Shown: positions 14,781 to 24,600 of the stretch, in pieces
Layout of the letters: each line of letters begins with the position of its first letter
Position numbering within the stretch: position 1 is the stretch's first letter
NCBI GenBank assembly: GCA_003451585.1
Contig: DMEU01000019.1
Span: 1 to 25,123, forward strand
From: Candidatus Omnitrophota bacterium
Lineage (GTDB): Bacteria > Omnitrophota > Gorgyraeia > Velamenicoccales > Velamenicoccaceae
DNA length: 25,123 nt
Direction: 5' to 3'
Position numbers and translations under genes: made by a program
Notes under the pieces: model-generated
Database searches by the model: none
Seen by the model: the letters and a program-made list of their open reading frames with translations, nothing else
What the model was told of the DNA's origin: nothing

Positions 14781-15137
14781 ATGCCAAAGTTAATGATCGT
14801 GGATGATGAATTGGATGTGCGTGAATATCTGAAGAATTTTTTCAGGCGAAGAAAAATTGACGTTATTACCGCGGAAAGCGGAGAAGAGGCCCTGGAATTG
14901 ATAGGTAAAAACAAGCCGGATCTCATTCTTTTGGATGTAAGGATGGCCGGCATTAACGGCATAGAGACATTACAGAAGATAAGGGAGCAGGGCAACCAGG
15001 TCAAGGTAATTATGGTTACCGGAGTCGAGGATCAGGAGATGCTCAAACCCCTGGCGGATCTGAATGTGGCCGCCTGCATACACAAGCCTTTAATACTTGA
15101 AGAATTAGAAAGAGAAGTATTCCAAAGATTGGTATGA
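14781..15137 (+). CDS. Single-domain CheY-like response regulator
   Basis: From the ATG at 14781, supported by AGGAG at 14770-14774, this is a 118-residue stand-alone receiver domain. The acidic pair is D8/D9 in LMIVDDELDV, the phospho-acceptor is D52 in ILLDVRM, the switch threonine is T80 in IMVTGVED, and the conserved lysine is K102 in IHKPL. There is no output domain, so it must act by binding another protein. Candidates are the partners encoded behind it. No histidine kinase gene is in the window, so the phosphate donor is unknown. It is the first gene of a tight four-gene operon and ends 4 nt before the barrel protein gene. Confidence 0.92.
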   Translation: MPKLMIVDDELDVREYLKNFFRRRKIDVITAESGEEALELIGKNKPDLILLDVRMAGINGIETLQKIREQGNQVKVIMVTGVEDQEMLKPLADLNVAACIHKPLILEELEREVFQRLV

Positions 15138-15141
15138 TCTG

Positions 15142-17913
15142 ATGCTATTCTTGCCTTTTAAAAATTTTTTTTCTATATTGATCCTCGTTAGCCTGCTCAT
15201 CCCGCCTAATATCGTTTTTGCCTCACAAAGTTCTGATGTCATGGTTGGGTCTGCCCTGCGTTTTTACAATGACGGCTATTATCAGGAGGCCTTGCATGAA
15301 TTCAATAAGGTCCTTTTGGTAGAGCCTGATAATGAACAGGCTAAACGCTATATCCTCGATATCAGGTCAAAACAGCTGGCGTCCCGTAACCAGAAGGCCT
15401 CAGAAATATTAGATGGTTTTCAGGAAGAACGTGTTGAGGCAGTTTCCCGATCAAGGGATATAATAATTAACCGCGAGTTGGATGAGAAGTCTTCATGGAA
15501 GAAATATTTAAAACCCGAGCCCAGGCCTAAAAAAGAAAAGCAGGCAAAGATAAAAAAAGAGAAAGAGGCTAAAGAAAAGACCGGGGATTACCTGGATATA
15601 AAGGGCGAGGTGCGCGCCGCTGTTGGGGTGCGTTCTCCTTCAGAGGTCATATGGAAAGAGGCTAACGGCGACTTGAACGAAAAGAACTATCGTATACTCT
15701 TCGGCGAGAGTAAGCATAATACCTTTGACCCGGCAATATTCGACAGGTTCAGGATAAATATCGACACGAAAAATCTGGATGAGATTGGCGTCAATAATAT
15801 TAACGCCCATGCCAATATCACTGTCGATCCTTGGAGTTTTACCGGCAGGTCCGATAAGTTCACAATAGCCGGAGCCGGCGGGGATTCCGTAGAACTTGAA
15901 TTGAAATACTGGTCTAATACCGCCCACACAATCAACGAGACGGTGTATACGCTTAATAACGGTGATGCCATGTCTTTACCGGAGATTAAGGTGATAGACG
16001 GCGTTACTTCTCCTGTAACAGTGGCTTCGACGTTCGGCAATTCTTTTGTAATCCCTGCCACGAAGATAAACCGTGATTTTATGCCTGTCAGGGAATTCTG
16101 GGTGGATTTTAAGGATGAAGAGCGGGGTTTAAGGGTTTTTCCCATAGCTTACCAGGACCAGGCATTGTCAACGGACGATCCGCTTATGTTGTCAAACAGG
16201 CATACTTGGTGGGAAGAGAGCCCCTGGCTTGCTGATTGGAGGCCGGGTAATCTCAATACAGGTGCAACTCCCGATGATTTTCGAAAAGGCTTTTGGGATG
16301 ACTCTTTGGCATTTTTTACCCGTGATTCAGATGGTTTGAGGCTTACGGCTTTGCGTGGCGCGGCTTTCAGCTATGACGGCGTAGATACAAAATTGCGCTC
16401 AACTTTGGCAAGCCCTAAGAATCTTTGGGCTGATTACGGCGAGTTCAATACATTCGCTACCGCCACGCGTTTTAGCCGCGACCTTTTCTATAACACAGGC
16501 ATAGGGTTCACTCACGCCGGCCACATGGGGTATAATTCCTCCCAGCTCGACGGTTTAAACAATGTCTTTTCCATGGATATAAAGCATGCTCCGTTCATAG
16601 GGGCAAAAGTCTCGGCCCAGGTGGCAGGTTCGAAATCGTCTTTTGACCGCACGGACGAGGAGTTCGCATCGCGTAAGAGGGGGTATGCTTATATCGTCGC
16701 GTTGGTGAATCGTTTTCCCGCGGATGATGTTTATGAACAGGATTATTTTGCTATCAATAGATCGGGTGATGAGGATGCTTTTTTAAAAAGCAGGTTCCAG
16801 GCCGCGCGCATGGATGCAGGTTTTGAGTCGTCATTGAGTTCTTACCGCCAGACACGCGATGATGAGTTCTGGTCAAGGCATATATCATTCAGAAAGCACC
16901 CGCTTCATCTATATACCGGCCTGACCGCGCCAATGAGCTGGGATGATATCAGGACCTTTGCTGTCGGCGACGGTATTGACAGCGGCCGAGATGTATTCGG
17001 CTGGCGGCTGGAGGGGGCGGCGAAACTTTTTGACAGGGATCTGGCGGGGCTCTTTGATGTCAGGAATGTGCATAAGACGAATGGTGCTTTTATCGAGAAC
17101 GTATCGCGCCTCGAATTGAACATGAGCGCGACGGATAAATTGACTACAAAATTTTTGGGTATCAATCACGTCGTGCATAATACGTATGCCGGCTTGGATC
17201 CTTTTATATTCGATGCCGTAACCGGCAAGGCATTGACCAACACTGCTATCGTGGCCGGCCAGGACCCATCGCTTTATACCATCTCGGCAGGTTTCGATTA
17301 TGAGGTGAACGATAAATTCTCATACAATTTTGTCTATGAACACACCAATGATTCGACTGTCGCAGCCGATAATTATCCAAGAGGCCTGTTTAACAGTGCC
17401 AGCCAGACGACTCTTACCGAGAACGGCAAGGTATACAGGGAGCCCATTCCGTTCCTCTACAGCCAGCAGTATTTTGACCTTCCGCCATACGAAAATTTCG
17501 ATATATACAAATTCGGTTTTTCTTTCAGGCCTTTTAAAGAATTGGAGTTCTATCTTGATTTCGCTTTTAACGAGAATAAAAAGGCCGGGCAGATAGACGA
17601 CAATATGAATCATTATGGGTTGGAGGTGGCATACACCCCAACGGAAAAGCTGTCGTTCCTTTTTAAATATACGATCTCCCGTTGGATAGATATGCTTGAG
17701 CTCAACGCCTCAGGCGTTGAGCTTTATGGCTGGCACAATAACTTTTTTATCGAGTCGCGGTATCGCATCGATCCGTCTTCCGAATTTATATTCGATTATG
17801 GAGTAGGCGGTATAACACCGCTTGGTACTGCAAGTTACGACCCTTTTGGCGGTGCGCTGGCTGTTTTAGACACTCAGCACATCATAAGGGTATATTACAA
17901 AAAGATATTTTAA
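15142..17913 (+). CDS. Large outer-membrane beta-barrel protein with N-terminal TPR and charged linker
   Basis: This 923-residue protein has a signal peptide (about 1-27, ending NIVFA) and a TPR-like helical pair (about 32-75, YYQEALHEFNKVLLVEPDNEQ). A lysine/glutamate-rich linker follows (about 110-150). From about 155 to the end it consists of alternating aromatic and polar strands, and it closes with IIRVYYKKIF. A terminal phenylalanine after alternating hydrophobics is the standard signal for barrel insertion by BamA. TPR-plus-barrel architecture is known in exopolysaccharide exporters such as AlgK/AlgE or PelB types, but no specific family is recognised here. The ribosome site is weak, so translation is probably coupled to the response regulator. 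It precedes an HD-GYP gene by 15 nt. A transport or surface role controlled by c-di-GMP is inference. Confidence 0.7.
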   Translation: MLFLPFKNFFSILILVSLLIPPNIVFASQSSDVMVGSALRFYNDGYYQEALHEFNKVLLVEPDNEQAKRYILDIRSKQLASRNQKASEILDGFQEERVEAVSRSRDIIINRELDEKSSWKKYLKPEPRPKKEKQAKIKKEKEAKEKTGDYLDIKGEVRAAVGVRSPSEVIWKEANGDLNEKNYRILFGESKHNTFDPAIFDRFRINIDTKNLDEIGVNNINAHANITVDPWSFTGRSDKFTIAGAGGDSVELELKYWSNTAHTINETVYTLNNGDAMSLPEIKVIDGVTSPVTVASTFGNSFVIPATKINRDFMPVREFWVDFKDEERGLRVFPIAYQDQALSTDDPLMLSNRHTWWEESPWLADWRPGNLNTGATPDDFRKGFWDDSLAFFTRDSDGLRLTALRGAAFSYDGVDTKLRSTLASPKNLWADYGEFNTFATATRFSRDLFYNTGIGFTHAGHMGYNSSQLDGLNNVFSMDIKHAPFIGAKVSAQVAGSKSSFDRTDEEFASRKRGYAYIVALVNRFPADDVYEQDYFAINRSGDEDAFLKSRFQAARMDAGFESSLSSYRQTRDDEFWSRHISFRKHPLHLYTGLTAPMSWDDIRTFAVGDGIDSGRDVFGWRLEGAAKLFDRDLAGLFDVRNVHKTNGAFIENVSRLELNMSATDKLTTKFLGINHVVHNTYAGLDPFIFDAVTGKALTNTAIVAGQDPSLYTISAGFDYEVNDKFSYNFVYEHTNDSTVAADNYPRGLFNSASQTTLTENGKVYREPIPFLYSQQYFDLPPYENFDIYKFGFSFRPFKELEFYLDFAFNENKKAGQIDDNMNHYGLEVAYTPTEKLSFLFKYTISRWIDMLELNASGVELYGWHNNFFIESRYRIDPSSEFIFDYGVGGITPLGTASYDPFGGALAVLDTQHIIRVYYKKIF
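17699..17723 (+). repeat. Strong 11-bp hairpin within the barrel gene
   Basis: AGCTCAACGCC (17699-17709) and GGCGTTGAGCT (17713-17723) are perfect inverted copies around a TCA loop. It is read in frame within ELNASGVEL. It may be chance or the remains of a palindromic insertion; it could slow or punctuate the mRNA. Confidence 0.5.
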
Positions 17914-17928
17914 GGCCTGGGTTAAAAG

Positions 17929-19104
17929 ATGAGAGTAAATTATAAAAAAGAGCTTGAAGAGGCAGCCAGGAATATGATCCTAGTCCATAAGCCACATACG
18001 CTCATACGTATGATATTGCGCAGCATAGTGCGTAAGGTCAAGGTCGAGCACGCGGGGATACTTCTTTATGAGAAATCCCGCGATAGCTATATAGTTACCA
18101 TTACGCGCGGCAAGGTCGGAACCAAGATCCCGCCGGGCCTGGTGCGCTTAGACGCTAGGTCTCCCATAATACGGTTTTTTACCCAAAAGGAATGCGGCTC
18201 GCTTTTAGATGACGGCGCCCTTATCTTAGATGACCTTAACGCCGCGCTTAAGAATATGGAGTCTTTGGCCGGAAGAGAAGACCACGAAAAATTGCTCCTG
18301 GCCACTAAATTTCAGATGAAGAGCTTCGATACTGTGGTTGCGGTCCCGAGTTTTTACCACGATGACCTTCTTGGCGTTTTAACGATGGGCGAGAAGGTGA
18401 ACAAAAAGCCGTTTAAGCGCGAAGAGATCGATTTTTTCGTGGCCTTGGCTAACGATGTCGCCATGGCCCTGCGGAACGCGTTCTTGTTCGAAGGCCTGCA
18501 GATGGAGATAGAACGCAATAAAAAACTTTTTTTAGAGACGACGAAGGCCCTTTCCGCCGCTATAGACGCAAAAGACCATTATACCCGCGGCCACACGATG
18601 CGTGTTACGGATTATAGCCTGGCTATCGCTAAAACAATGCACGATGAAAGCGATGAAAAACCGGCAGCAAAATTTTATGAGGACCTTTATGTCGCAAGCC
18701 TCTTGCACGATATAGGCAAAATAGGCATCCCGGAGTCCATCCTAAATAAGAACGGTAGCCTGACCGACGAGGAGAGAAAAAAGATAAATGAACACGCGAT
18801 CATAGGTGCTATGATACTTGAGCCAATAAGGGACTTAGACGGCGTTATCATGGGAGTGAAGTATCATCATGAGCACTATGACGGGAAAGGTTATCCTGAA
18901 GGGTTATCCGGGGATAGGATACCTTTTATCGCCGCTATCATCTCTGTTGCGGATTCTTATGACGCCATGATATCGGACAGGCCATACCGCCGTGCAATGA
19001 CCCGCGAACAGGCCATATTAGAGCTTGAACGCTGCAGCGGCAGCCAGTTCAATCCGCAGATCGTAAAGGCCGCGGTCTCCTTATACAGGAAGGGGCAACT
19101 ATGA
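17929..19104 (+). CDS. GAF-HD-GYP cyclic-di-GMP phosphodiesterase
   Basis: This 391-residue cytoplasmic protein has a GAF-like sensor (about 15-185, with ILLYEKSRDSYIVTITRG and FFVALANDVAMALRNAFLFE) joined by a helix to an HD-GYP domain (about 200-391). Catalytic motifs are intact: H222 in RGHTMRV, H260-D261 in LLHDIGKIGIP, H289, HHEHYDGKGYP at 313-323, and D342 in SVADSYDAM. The family hydrolyses c-di-GMP to pGpG and GMP at a di- or tri-metal centre. The start follows the barrel gene by 15 nt with a moderate ribosome site. The gene overlaps the following MshEN gene by 4 nt. The GAF ligand is unknown. All key residues suggest an active enzyme. Confidence 0.93.
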   Translation: MRVNYKKELEEAARNMILVHKPHTLIRMILRSIVRKVKVEHAGILLYEKSRDSYIVTITRGKVGTKIPPGLVRLDARSPIIRFFTQKECGSLLDDGALILDDLNAALKNMESLAGREDHEKLLLATKFQMKSFDTVVAVPSFYHDDLLGVLTMGEKVNKKPFKREEIDFFVALANDVAMALRNAFLFEGLQMEIERNKKLFLETTKALSAAIDAKDHYTRGHTMRVTDYSLAIAKTMHDESDEKPAAKFYEDLYVASLLHDIGKIGIPESILNKNGSLTDEERKKINEHAIIGAMILEPIRDLDGVIMGVKYHHEHYDGKGYPEGLSGDRIPFIAAIISVADSYDAMISDRPYRRAMTREQAILELERCSGSQFNPQIVKAAVSLYRKGQL

Positions 19105-19547
19105 TAGCATTACAGAACAATGATGCTTATATAGGGGAACTTCTCTTGAGAGACGGCGCGATAGCAAGAGAGGACCTTGATAAGGGGTTGGAGGAGCAGA
19201 AAAAAACCAGGGATTTTTTGTGTTCTACCCTTGTGAGGCTGGGATTTGCCTCCGAAGAAAAGATATTCTCTATTCTTTCCCTGCAGATAGGCGTGCCTTT
19301 TCTCAACTTGCAGGATGTTGAGATCGATCGAAACGTCTTAGGCCGCATACCCGGTAATTTCGCGCTTGCCTGCAAATTTTTCCCCATAAAAGAGTCTGAC
19401 GGCGCGCTCTATATCGCGATGGCGGACCCTTTGAACAGCGGCGCGGTGGATGAGATCAAGTCCTACCTGGGTGCCGATAACCTGAAGGTCTTTTTGGCCA
19501 GTGACAGCGAGATCCGGCGCGCCATAAAGGCCCATTACGGTATTTAG
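19101..19547 (+). CDS. Stand-alone MshEN/GspE N-terminal domain, predicted c-di-GMP receptor
   Basis: This 148-residue protein consists only of the N-terminal domain of type II secretion and type IV pilus ATPases. The two tandem MshEN motifs are visible: IGELLLRDGAIAREDLDKGL with EEQ, and STLVRLGFASEEKIFSILSL with Q. The second half follows with PFLNL and YIAMADPLNSGAVDEI. No ATPase core (Walker box) is attached. In MshE-type ATPases these motifs bind c-di-GMP. The ATG overlaps the stop of the HD-GYP gene (ATGA), so the two are translationally coupled. A free receptor next to a c-di-GMP hydrolase suggests it reports second-messenger level to another component, possibly the barrel protein or response regulator. 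That link is inference. Confidence 0.85.
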   Translation: MIALQNNDAYIGELLLRDGAIAREDLDKGLEEQKKTRDFLCSTLVRLGFASEEKIFSILSLQIGVPFLNLQDVEIDRNVLGRIPGNFALACKFFPIKESDGALYIAMADPLNSGAVDEIKSYLGADNLKVFLASDSEIRRAIKAHYGI

Positions 19548-19597
19548 GCTCTTCTGACTATCCCGATCAGCAGTTCCTAATTATTTCTTAACTTCAT

Positions 19598-19625
19598 TTG
19601 ACATTTTTTATTTTTGTAATATACT
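19598..19625 (+). promoter_or_regulatory. Promoter of the marR-tolC-RND operon
   Basis: Perfect TTGACA (19598-19603) and TATACT (19620-19625) with a 16-nt spacer. A 23-bp palindrome begins 10 nt after the -10 box, so a bound repressor would block the start of transcription. Confidence 0.75.
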
Positions 19626-19635
19626 TAATTATAGA

Positions 19636-19658
19636 AATAGTTAATGGCATTAACTATT
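19636..19658. promoter_or_regulatory. MarR operator, 23-bp perfect palindrome
   Basis: Arms AATAGTTAATG and CATTAACTATT are exact inverted copies around a central G. It lies between the -10 box and the AGGAGG site (19660-19665) of the marR gene. Size and TTAA-rich arms fit MarR-family operators. Autorepression by the downstream MarR protein is a strong inference. Confidence 0.75.
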
Positions 19659-19671
19659 CAGGAGGTAAATA

Positions 19672-20118
19672 ATGAGCGACTTGAACTTAAAGAGTTTTTC
19701 CGGCGAAATGATCCGTATCATGCCGTCCGTTATCCGCGGGATGCTTAAAAAGCAAACGGATGAGATCGCGCGCGGGCATATCACTATGCCGCAGTACCTT
19801 GTTTTAGACCTCATAGATAAGTCCGGCCCATTGAAGATGACCCAGATCGCCAGGGAGATGGATGCCTCGCTGCCTGCGATGAGCGGGATAGTCGAGAGGC
19901 TTCATATCTTAAAAATGGTGGAGCGTTTTTACGACCGCAGAGACCGCCGTATAGTCAAGATAGGCTTGACGGTAAAGGGCAAGAAGGTTGTAAAAAAGAT
20001 CACTCATCAGAGGGAGAAGATGGTTGAGTCAGTATTCGGCAGGTTGACTGAAAAGGAAAGGCAGGCATATCTAAAGATATTTAAAAAAGTGCGGGATATC
20101 CTTTATGAGAAGATTTGA
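19672..20118 (+). CDS. MarR-family transcriptional repressor of the efflux operon
   Basis: This 148-residue protein is of normal MarR length. The winged helix spans about residues 35-100: MTQIAREMDASLPAMSGIVE is the helix-turn-helix and YDRRDRRIVKIGLT is the wing with its DRRDRR motif. Flanking helices form the dimer interface. It should bind the 23-bp palindrome just upstream and be released by a toxic ligand or by oxidation, which is typical for the family. The start is set by AGGAGG at 19660-19665. The tolC-like gene starts inside its last codons (14-nt overlap), so the repressor and exporter are co-expressed. Confidence 0.92.
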   Translation: MSDLNLKSFSGEMIRIMPSVIRGMLKKQTDEIARGHITMPQYLVLDLIDKSGPLKMTQIAREMDASLPAMSGIVERLHILKMVERFYDRRDRRIVKIGLTVKGKKVVKKITHQREKMVESVFGRLTEKERQAYLKIFKKVRDILYEKI

Positions 20119-21601
20119 AATATATTTTAGGCCATTATCCTTTATCCTTTTTATTGCCTGGCACATCTGTTCCGTCCAGGGTTCGGCCGCGGCAGAGGTA
20201 CCAGGAAGGCATGAAGTCATATCTTTTTCCATAGAGGATGTGACCCGCCTGGCCTTAGAGAATAATTTTGATGTCCAGATAGCAAAATTCGACGCGCATA
20301 TAAAACGCAATGACTTGCTTGAAGAGGTATCAATATTCGATACTGTTTTGACCGCGAAGGCCTCTTTTGAAGATGACGAGCTCAAGAAGAACAACACTAT
20401 TGCCGGCTCCAAGGCCCTGACTAATAAATATTCGGTCAACCTCTCTAAGCATTTACCTACAGGCACGACCGTGACATTGGATGTAGGTGACACACGCTCT
20501 TCTACGAATTCTTCTTTTTCCAGCCTTAACCCGTCTCATGAAGCCGTAAATAGGATATCCGTTACGCAGTCTTTGGGAAAGAATTTCTTGGGTTTGGCCG
20601 ATCGCAATCAGATCAAGATCACAAAAAAAGATATAGAAAATTCCGACTGGACTTCTTTAGAACGGATCGAGAGCTCTTTGGCCCAGACGCAGGAGGCTTA
20701 TTGGAAGGTAGTTTTATTGACCTGGCAGCTTGATATTAAAAGAGAGATGAATTGGAAAGCCGGGGAATTATACGAGACTTATAAAAATAAGATAACATTC
20801 GGCCTTATCGAAGACCCGGACCTATTTGCTGCCGAGGCCAATATGATCCAGCGGCAAAATGAAGTATTGGGCGCGATAGAGGCATTAAATTCCGCTAAGG
20901 ACGACCTGCTCCTGCTCCTTAATGAGGATAGCCGCCGGGTGCGTATCAGGCCATTGGATAAATTATCGCTCGATGGCCCTCGCGTTGATTTCAGCGATTC
21001 TTTGAAGTCCGCCATTGAGAACAGAAAAGATTATAAAAAGGCAAAAAATGACATAGATAAGAGAAAGCTCTCTTTAGTGGTTAAAAAGAACAGCCTTTGG
21101 CCGGAGATAGACCTTGAGGCATCTTTTGCCCGTAACGGCTTGGCGAGAAAATACAGGGAGGCATTTAAGGAAGTGTATAACGAGGATAACCCCGAAGTTT
21201 TTATAGGTATCACAGTAAAGGTGCCATTAGAGAACAGGTTGGCGCGCGGCCAATATAATAAGGCCAAGCTTGAGCAGGCCCGCGCGCTCGTAGAGCTTAA
21301 AAAGACAGAAAGAAAGATCTTAACCGAGATAAACGATCTTGTCACAAGAGTAAATATCCAGGTCGGCCGCGTGCTTACACAGAAGCGCGTTGTGAGCTTG
21401 CAGGAAAAGAAATTGAACGCTGAGAGCCATAGGTTTAAGTTCGGCCGCTCAGGCAGCGACATCATGATACGTTATCAGGAAGACCTTTTAAACGCGAAAC
21501 TTGCCTACGCGCAGTCTTTATTTGAATATCGTGTGGGCCTTATTGATCTAAAAGCCGCTGAAAACACACTGTTAAAAGAAAATTGGAAGGGGGAGTTGTG
21601 A
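20105..21601 (+). CDS. TolC-like outer-membrane efflux protein
   Basis: This 498-residue protein has a signal peptide (about 1-29, ending SAAAE). The rest consists of two OEP halves with long alternating helices, for example SFSIEDVTRLALENNFDVQI at the start of the first half and ENRLARGQYNKAKLEQARAL in the second. TolC-type proteins form trimeric channel-tunnels through the outer membrane and periplasm. The start overlaps the end of marR by 14 nt. Its stop overlaps the GTG of the RND gene (GTGA), so it is translationally coupled on both sides. It is the exit duct for the pump encoded next. Confidence 0.9.
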   Translation: MRRFEIYFRPLSFILFIAWHICSVQGSAAAEVPGRHEVISFSIEDVTRLALENNFDVQIAKFDAHIKRNDLLEEVSIFDTVLTAKASFEDDELKKNNTIAGSKALTNKYSVNLSKHLPTGTTVTLDVGDTRSSTNSSFSSLNPSHEAVNRISVTQSLGKNFLGLADRNQIKITKKDIENSDWTSLERIESSLAQTQEAYWKVVLLTWQLDIKREMNWKAGELYETYKNKITFGLIEDPDLFAAEANMIQRQNEVLGAIEALNSAKDDLLLLLNEDSRRVRIRPLDKLSLDGPRVDFSDSLKSAIENRKDYKKAKNDIDKRKLSLVVKKNSLWPEIDLEASFARNGLARKYREAFKEVYNEDNPEVFIGITVKVPLENRLARGQYNKAKLEQARALVELKKTERKILTEINDLVTRVNIQVGRVLTQKRVVSLQEKKLNAESHRFKFGRSGSDIMIRYQEDLLNAKLAYAQSLFEYRVGLIDLKAAENTLLKENWKGEL

Positions 21602-24600
21602 GATTAGCCGACTTTTCCGTGAAAAATTCGCTTTTTGTAAATCTTCTTTCCGCCTTTTTGGTCATCTCCGGGCTATTTTCGATGTTCCAGTTAAAAAGAG
21701 AGGCGTTCCCCGAGGTCTCTTTTGATGTCGTCACAGTAGTTACTGTTTTTCGAGGCGCCTCCCCGGACGAGGTGGAGAAATTAGTGACGACGCCGCTGGA
21801 GAAGGAGCTCAGGGAGGTCGATAACATTAAAGACATCTATTCTTCGTCAACAGAAGGGGTCTCTAACATCGTCCTTGAGATGAGCCCGGATGTTTCGGAT
21901 AAGAGGAAGATTATAGACGATATTCAGAAGTCCGTTGACCGCGTGGTGGACCTGCCGGAAGGCGTCAAAGACAGGCCGGTCGTCACCGAGATCACGTCAA
22001 AACAGATACCTGTTATCAAGGTGGGGGTAAGCGGCAAGTTAGACGAGTTTACCTTAAGGAATTGGGCGGACGATTTAAGGGAGCGGCTTGAAGATGTTGC
22101 CGGAGTAGCTTCTGTCAAGAGGCAGGGGTGGCGGGATGAGCAATTCTGGGTAGAGCCGGATGTAGGAAAATTACGCCACTACCGCGTCTCATTGGAAGAG
22201 ATCATGTCGGCCCTAAGGGGACAGAATGTGACCATACCGGGAGGAAAGATAAAGGCAGTCGGAGAGGAATTTATTGTAAAGACCAAGGGTGAGTTTTATA
22301 CTGCCGAGGAGATCGCCGATACGGTCATAAGGGCCAACGACGCCGGCAATTGGTTGAAAGTCAGGGACTTGGCAAATGTGCGCAATACCTTTGAAGATGA
22401 AATAGACACCAGCAGGGTAGAGGGGACCAGGGCCATTACTTTAGTGGTCGTAAAAAGGGAAAACGGCGATGCCATAAATATTGTCGATAAAGTAAATAAG
22501 GTCATCAAGGATTTTAAGATCATAGCGCCAGCTGAACTTAAAATATCCACGTTTTATGACATGTCGTACTACATCAAGAGGCGCCTGAATGTGTTAAAGA
22601 ACAACGGCATAATAGGCGTGTTCATGGTCGTGGGTGTTCTGTTCCTTTTTCTGCATCCCGTGCCTGCCATTACGACTTCTTTGGGCATACCCGTAGCCAT
22701 GCTTACAACATTTTATATCATGAATCTTATGGGGTTGAGCATAAACCTTATAACCATGTTTGGCCTGATAGTCGTCTTGGGCATGCTTGTGGATGACGGG
22801 ATCATCATATCTGAAAATGTATACCGTTATATAGAACAGGGTGTGCCTCCGCGCGAGGCGGCTGTGCGCGGCGCGAGCGAAGTCATGGCCCCTGTAACCG
22901 CTACGGTATTGACCACTATAGCGGCTTTCAGCCCGTTGATCTTCATGACAGGGCTTTTAGGCAAGTTCATAAGCAGTATTCCCATGGTTATTATCATAGC
23001 CTTGGCAGCCTCTTTGATAGAGGCCTTTATAATTCTGCCGTCACATTTATCCGATTTTTGCAGACCCATCACCGCGGAATCCAAGACCAGGCCTAAAGGA
23101 GAATCACGCTGGTTCCAGGCCATCATAAACGGTTATCTAAAGATGCTGAATTATGCTTTAGGCCATCGTTACAAAGTGATGGCCGGAACGGTCGGTGTGT
23201 TTATTTTTTGTGTGATCATGGCTGTCTTTTTTATGCCTTTTATACTTTTCAGCGGAAGAGGGGTCGAGCAGTTTTATATCCGGGCTGAGGCGCCTGCCGG
23301 CATTTCGCTCGAACAAATGACAAAGTATATTGAGCCTGTTGAGAGATTTATTTCAAAGCTCCCGCCTGAATATCTGGATACGTATGAGACGGCCATAGGC
23401 AGCATGACAGAAGAAAGAGGGTATGATCCCGGGGCGCAAACAGGCACTAACCTGGCACAGATAACCGTTTATTTGACCCCGTCCCAGCACAGGAAAAAGA
23501 CCGCTGAGGAGATAATGGATGGCCTGCGCCCTGGATTGGAAGAGTTGCATAAGGGTATCCCGGGATTGAGCAAGTTGTATTTCAGGATGCGGCGCGAAGG
23601 CCCGCCTGTAGGCAAGGCCGTTGATGTGCGCGTGCGCGGAGAGGAGTACCCCGAGATCAAGAAGATAGCCGATGAGATCATCGCTTATTTAAAAAGCCTT
23701 AAAGGCGTAAAGGATGTCAGCGACAATTATAATCTTGGCAATAGGGAGTTGCATGTTGTTGTCGACCTTGACGCGGCGGCAAAGGCGTTTTTGACCATAG
23801 GCCAGATAGCATCGACCATGCGTAACGCGGTTGACGGAGGTGTTGCCACAACCATAAAGCCTACAAAGGCAGAGGAAGAGATAGAGGTTTTGGTGCGGTA
23901 TCCGCGCCAAAACAGGGATACCATGCAGATATTTAATACTTTGCTGGTTCCCAATAAGTTTGGCGACCTTGTCCCGTTGAATAAGGTCGTCAGGGTCGAG
24001 ACTTTTCAGGGCCTGCGCTCCAGGGCCCATTTGGACGGCAAGAGGTATATAAGCATATCTTCGGAAGTTGACGGCAAGAATATGACATCGGTCAAGGCCA
24101 ACAACCTTATAGCCGGTAAGTTCAAGGACGTTACGGATAAACATCCCGGTTATAGCCTGCGTTTTGGCGGTGAACAGGAAGAAACGGTCGAGTCTATGAG
24201 GAGTCTTTTCGCCGCATTTTGGATAGCATTTTTATTGATATTTTTGATCCTGGCCACCCAATTCAATTCATTGGTCCAGCCGTTTATAGTTATGCTGACC
24301 ATACCTTTCGGCATGATAGGTGTGATAATAGCGTTTTTGCTGCATGGTGAGCCCATGAGTTTCTTTGCTATTTTAGGCGTAGTAGGCCTTACCGGAGTCG
24401 TGGTAAATGATTCGATAGTCTTCGTAGATTTTATTAACAGGCTGAGAAAAGAGGGAGTTGAGAGGAGGCATTCTATTTTACAGGCCGGGAAACTTAGGCT
24501 AAGGCCCGTGATCCTTACCACAGTTACCACTATAGCGGGCTTGAGCACTGTGGCTTATGGCATAGGGGGGAGCGACCCGTTCTTAAAACCCATGGCTTTA

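Noticed and set aside
23689..24144. 151-codon minus-strand open frame opposite the RND gene
   Set aside because: No family resemblance or signals; it mirrors the codon pattern of the well-conserved transporter.
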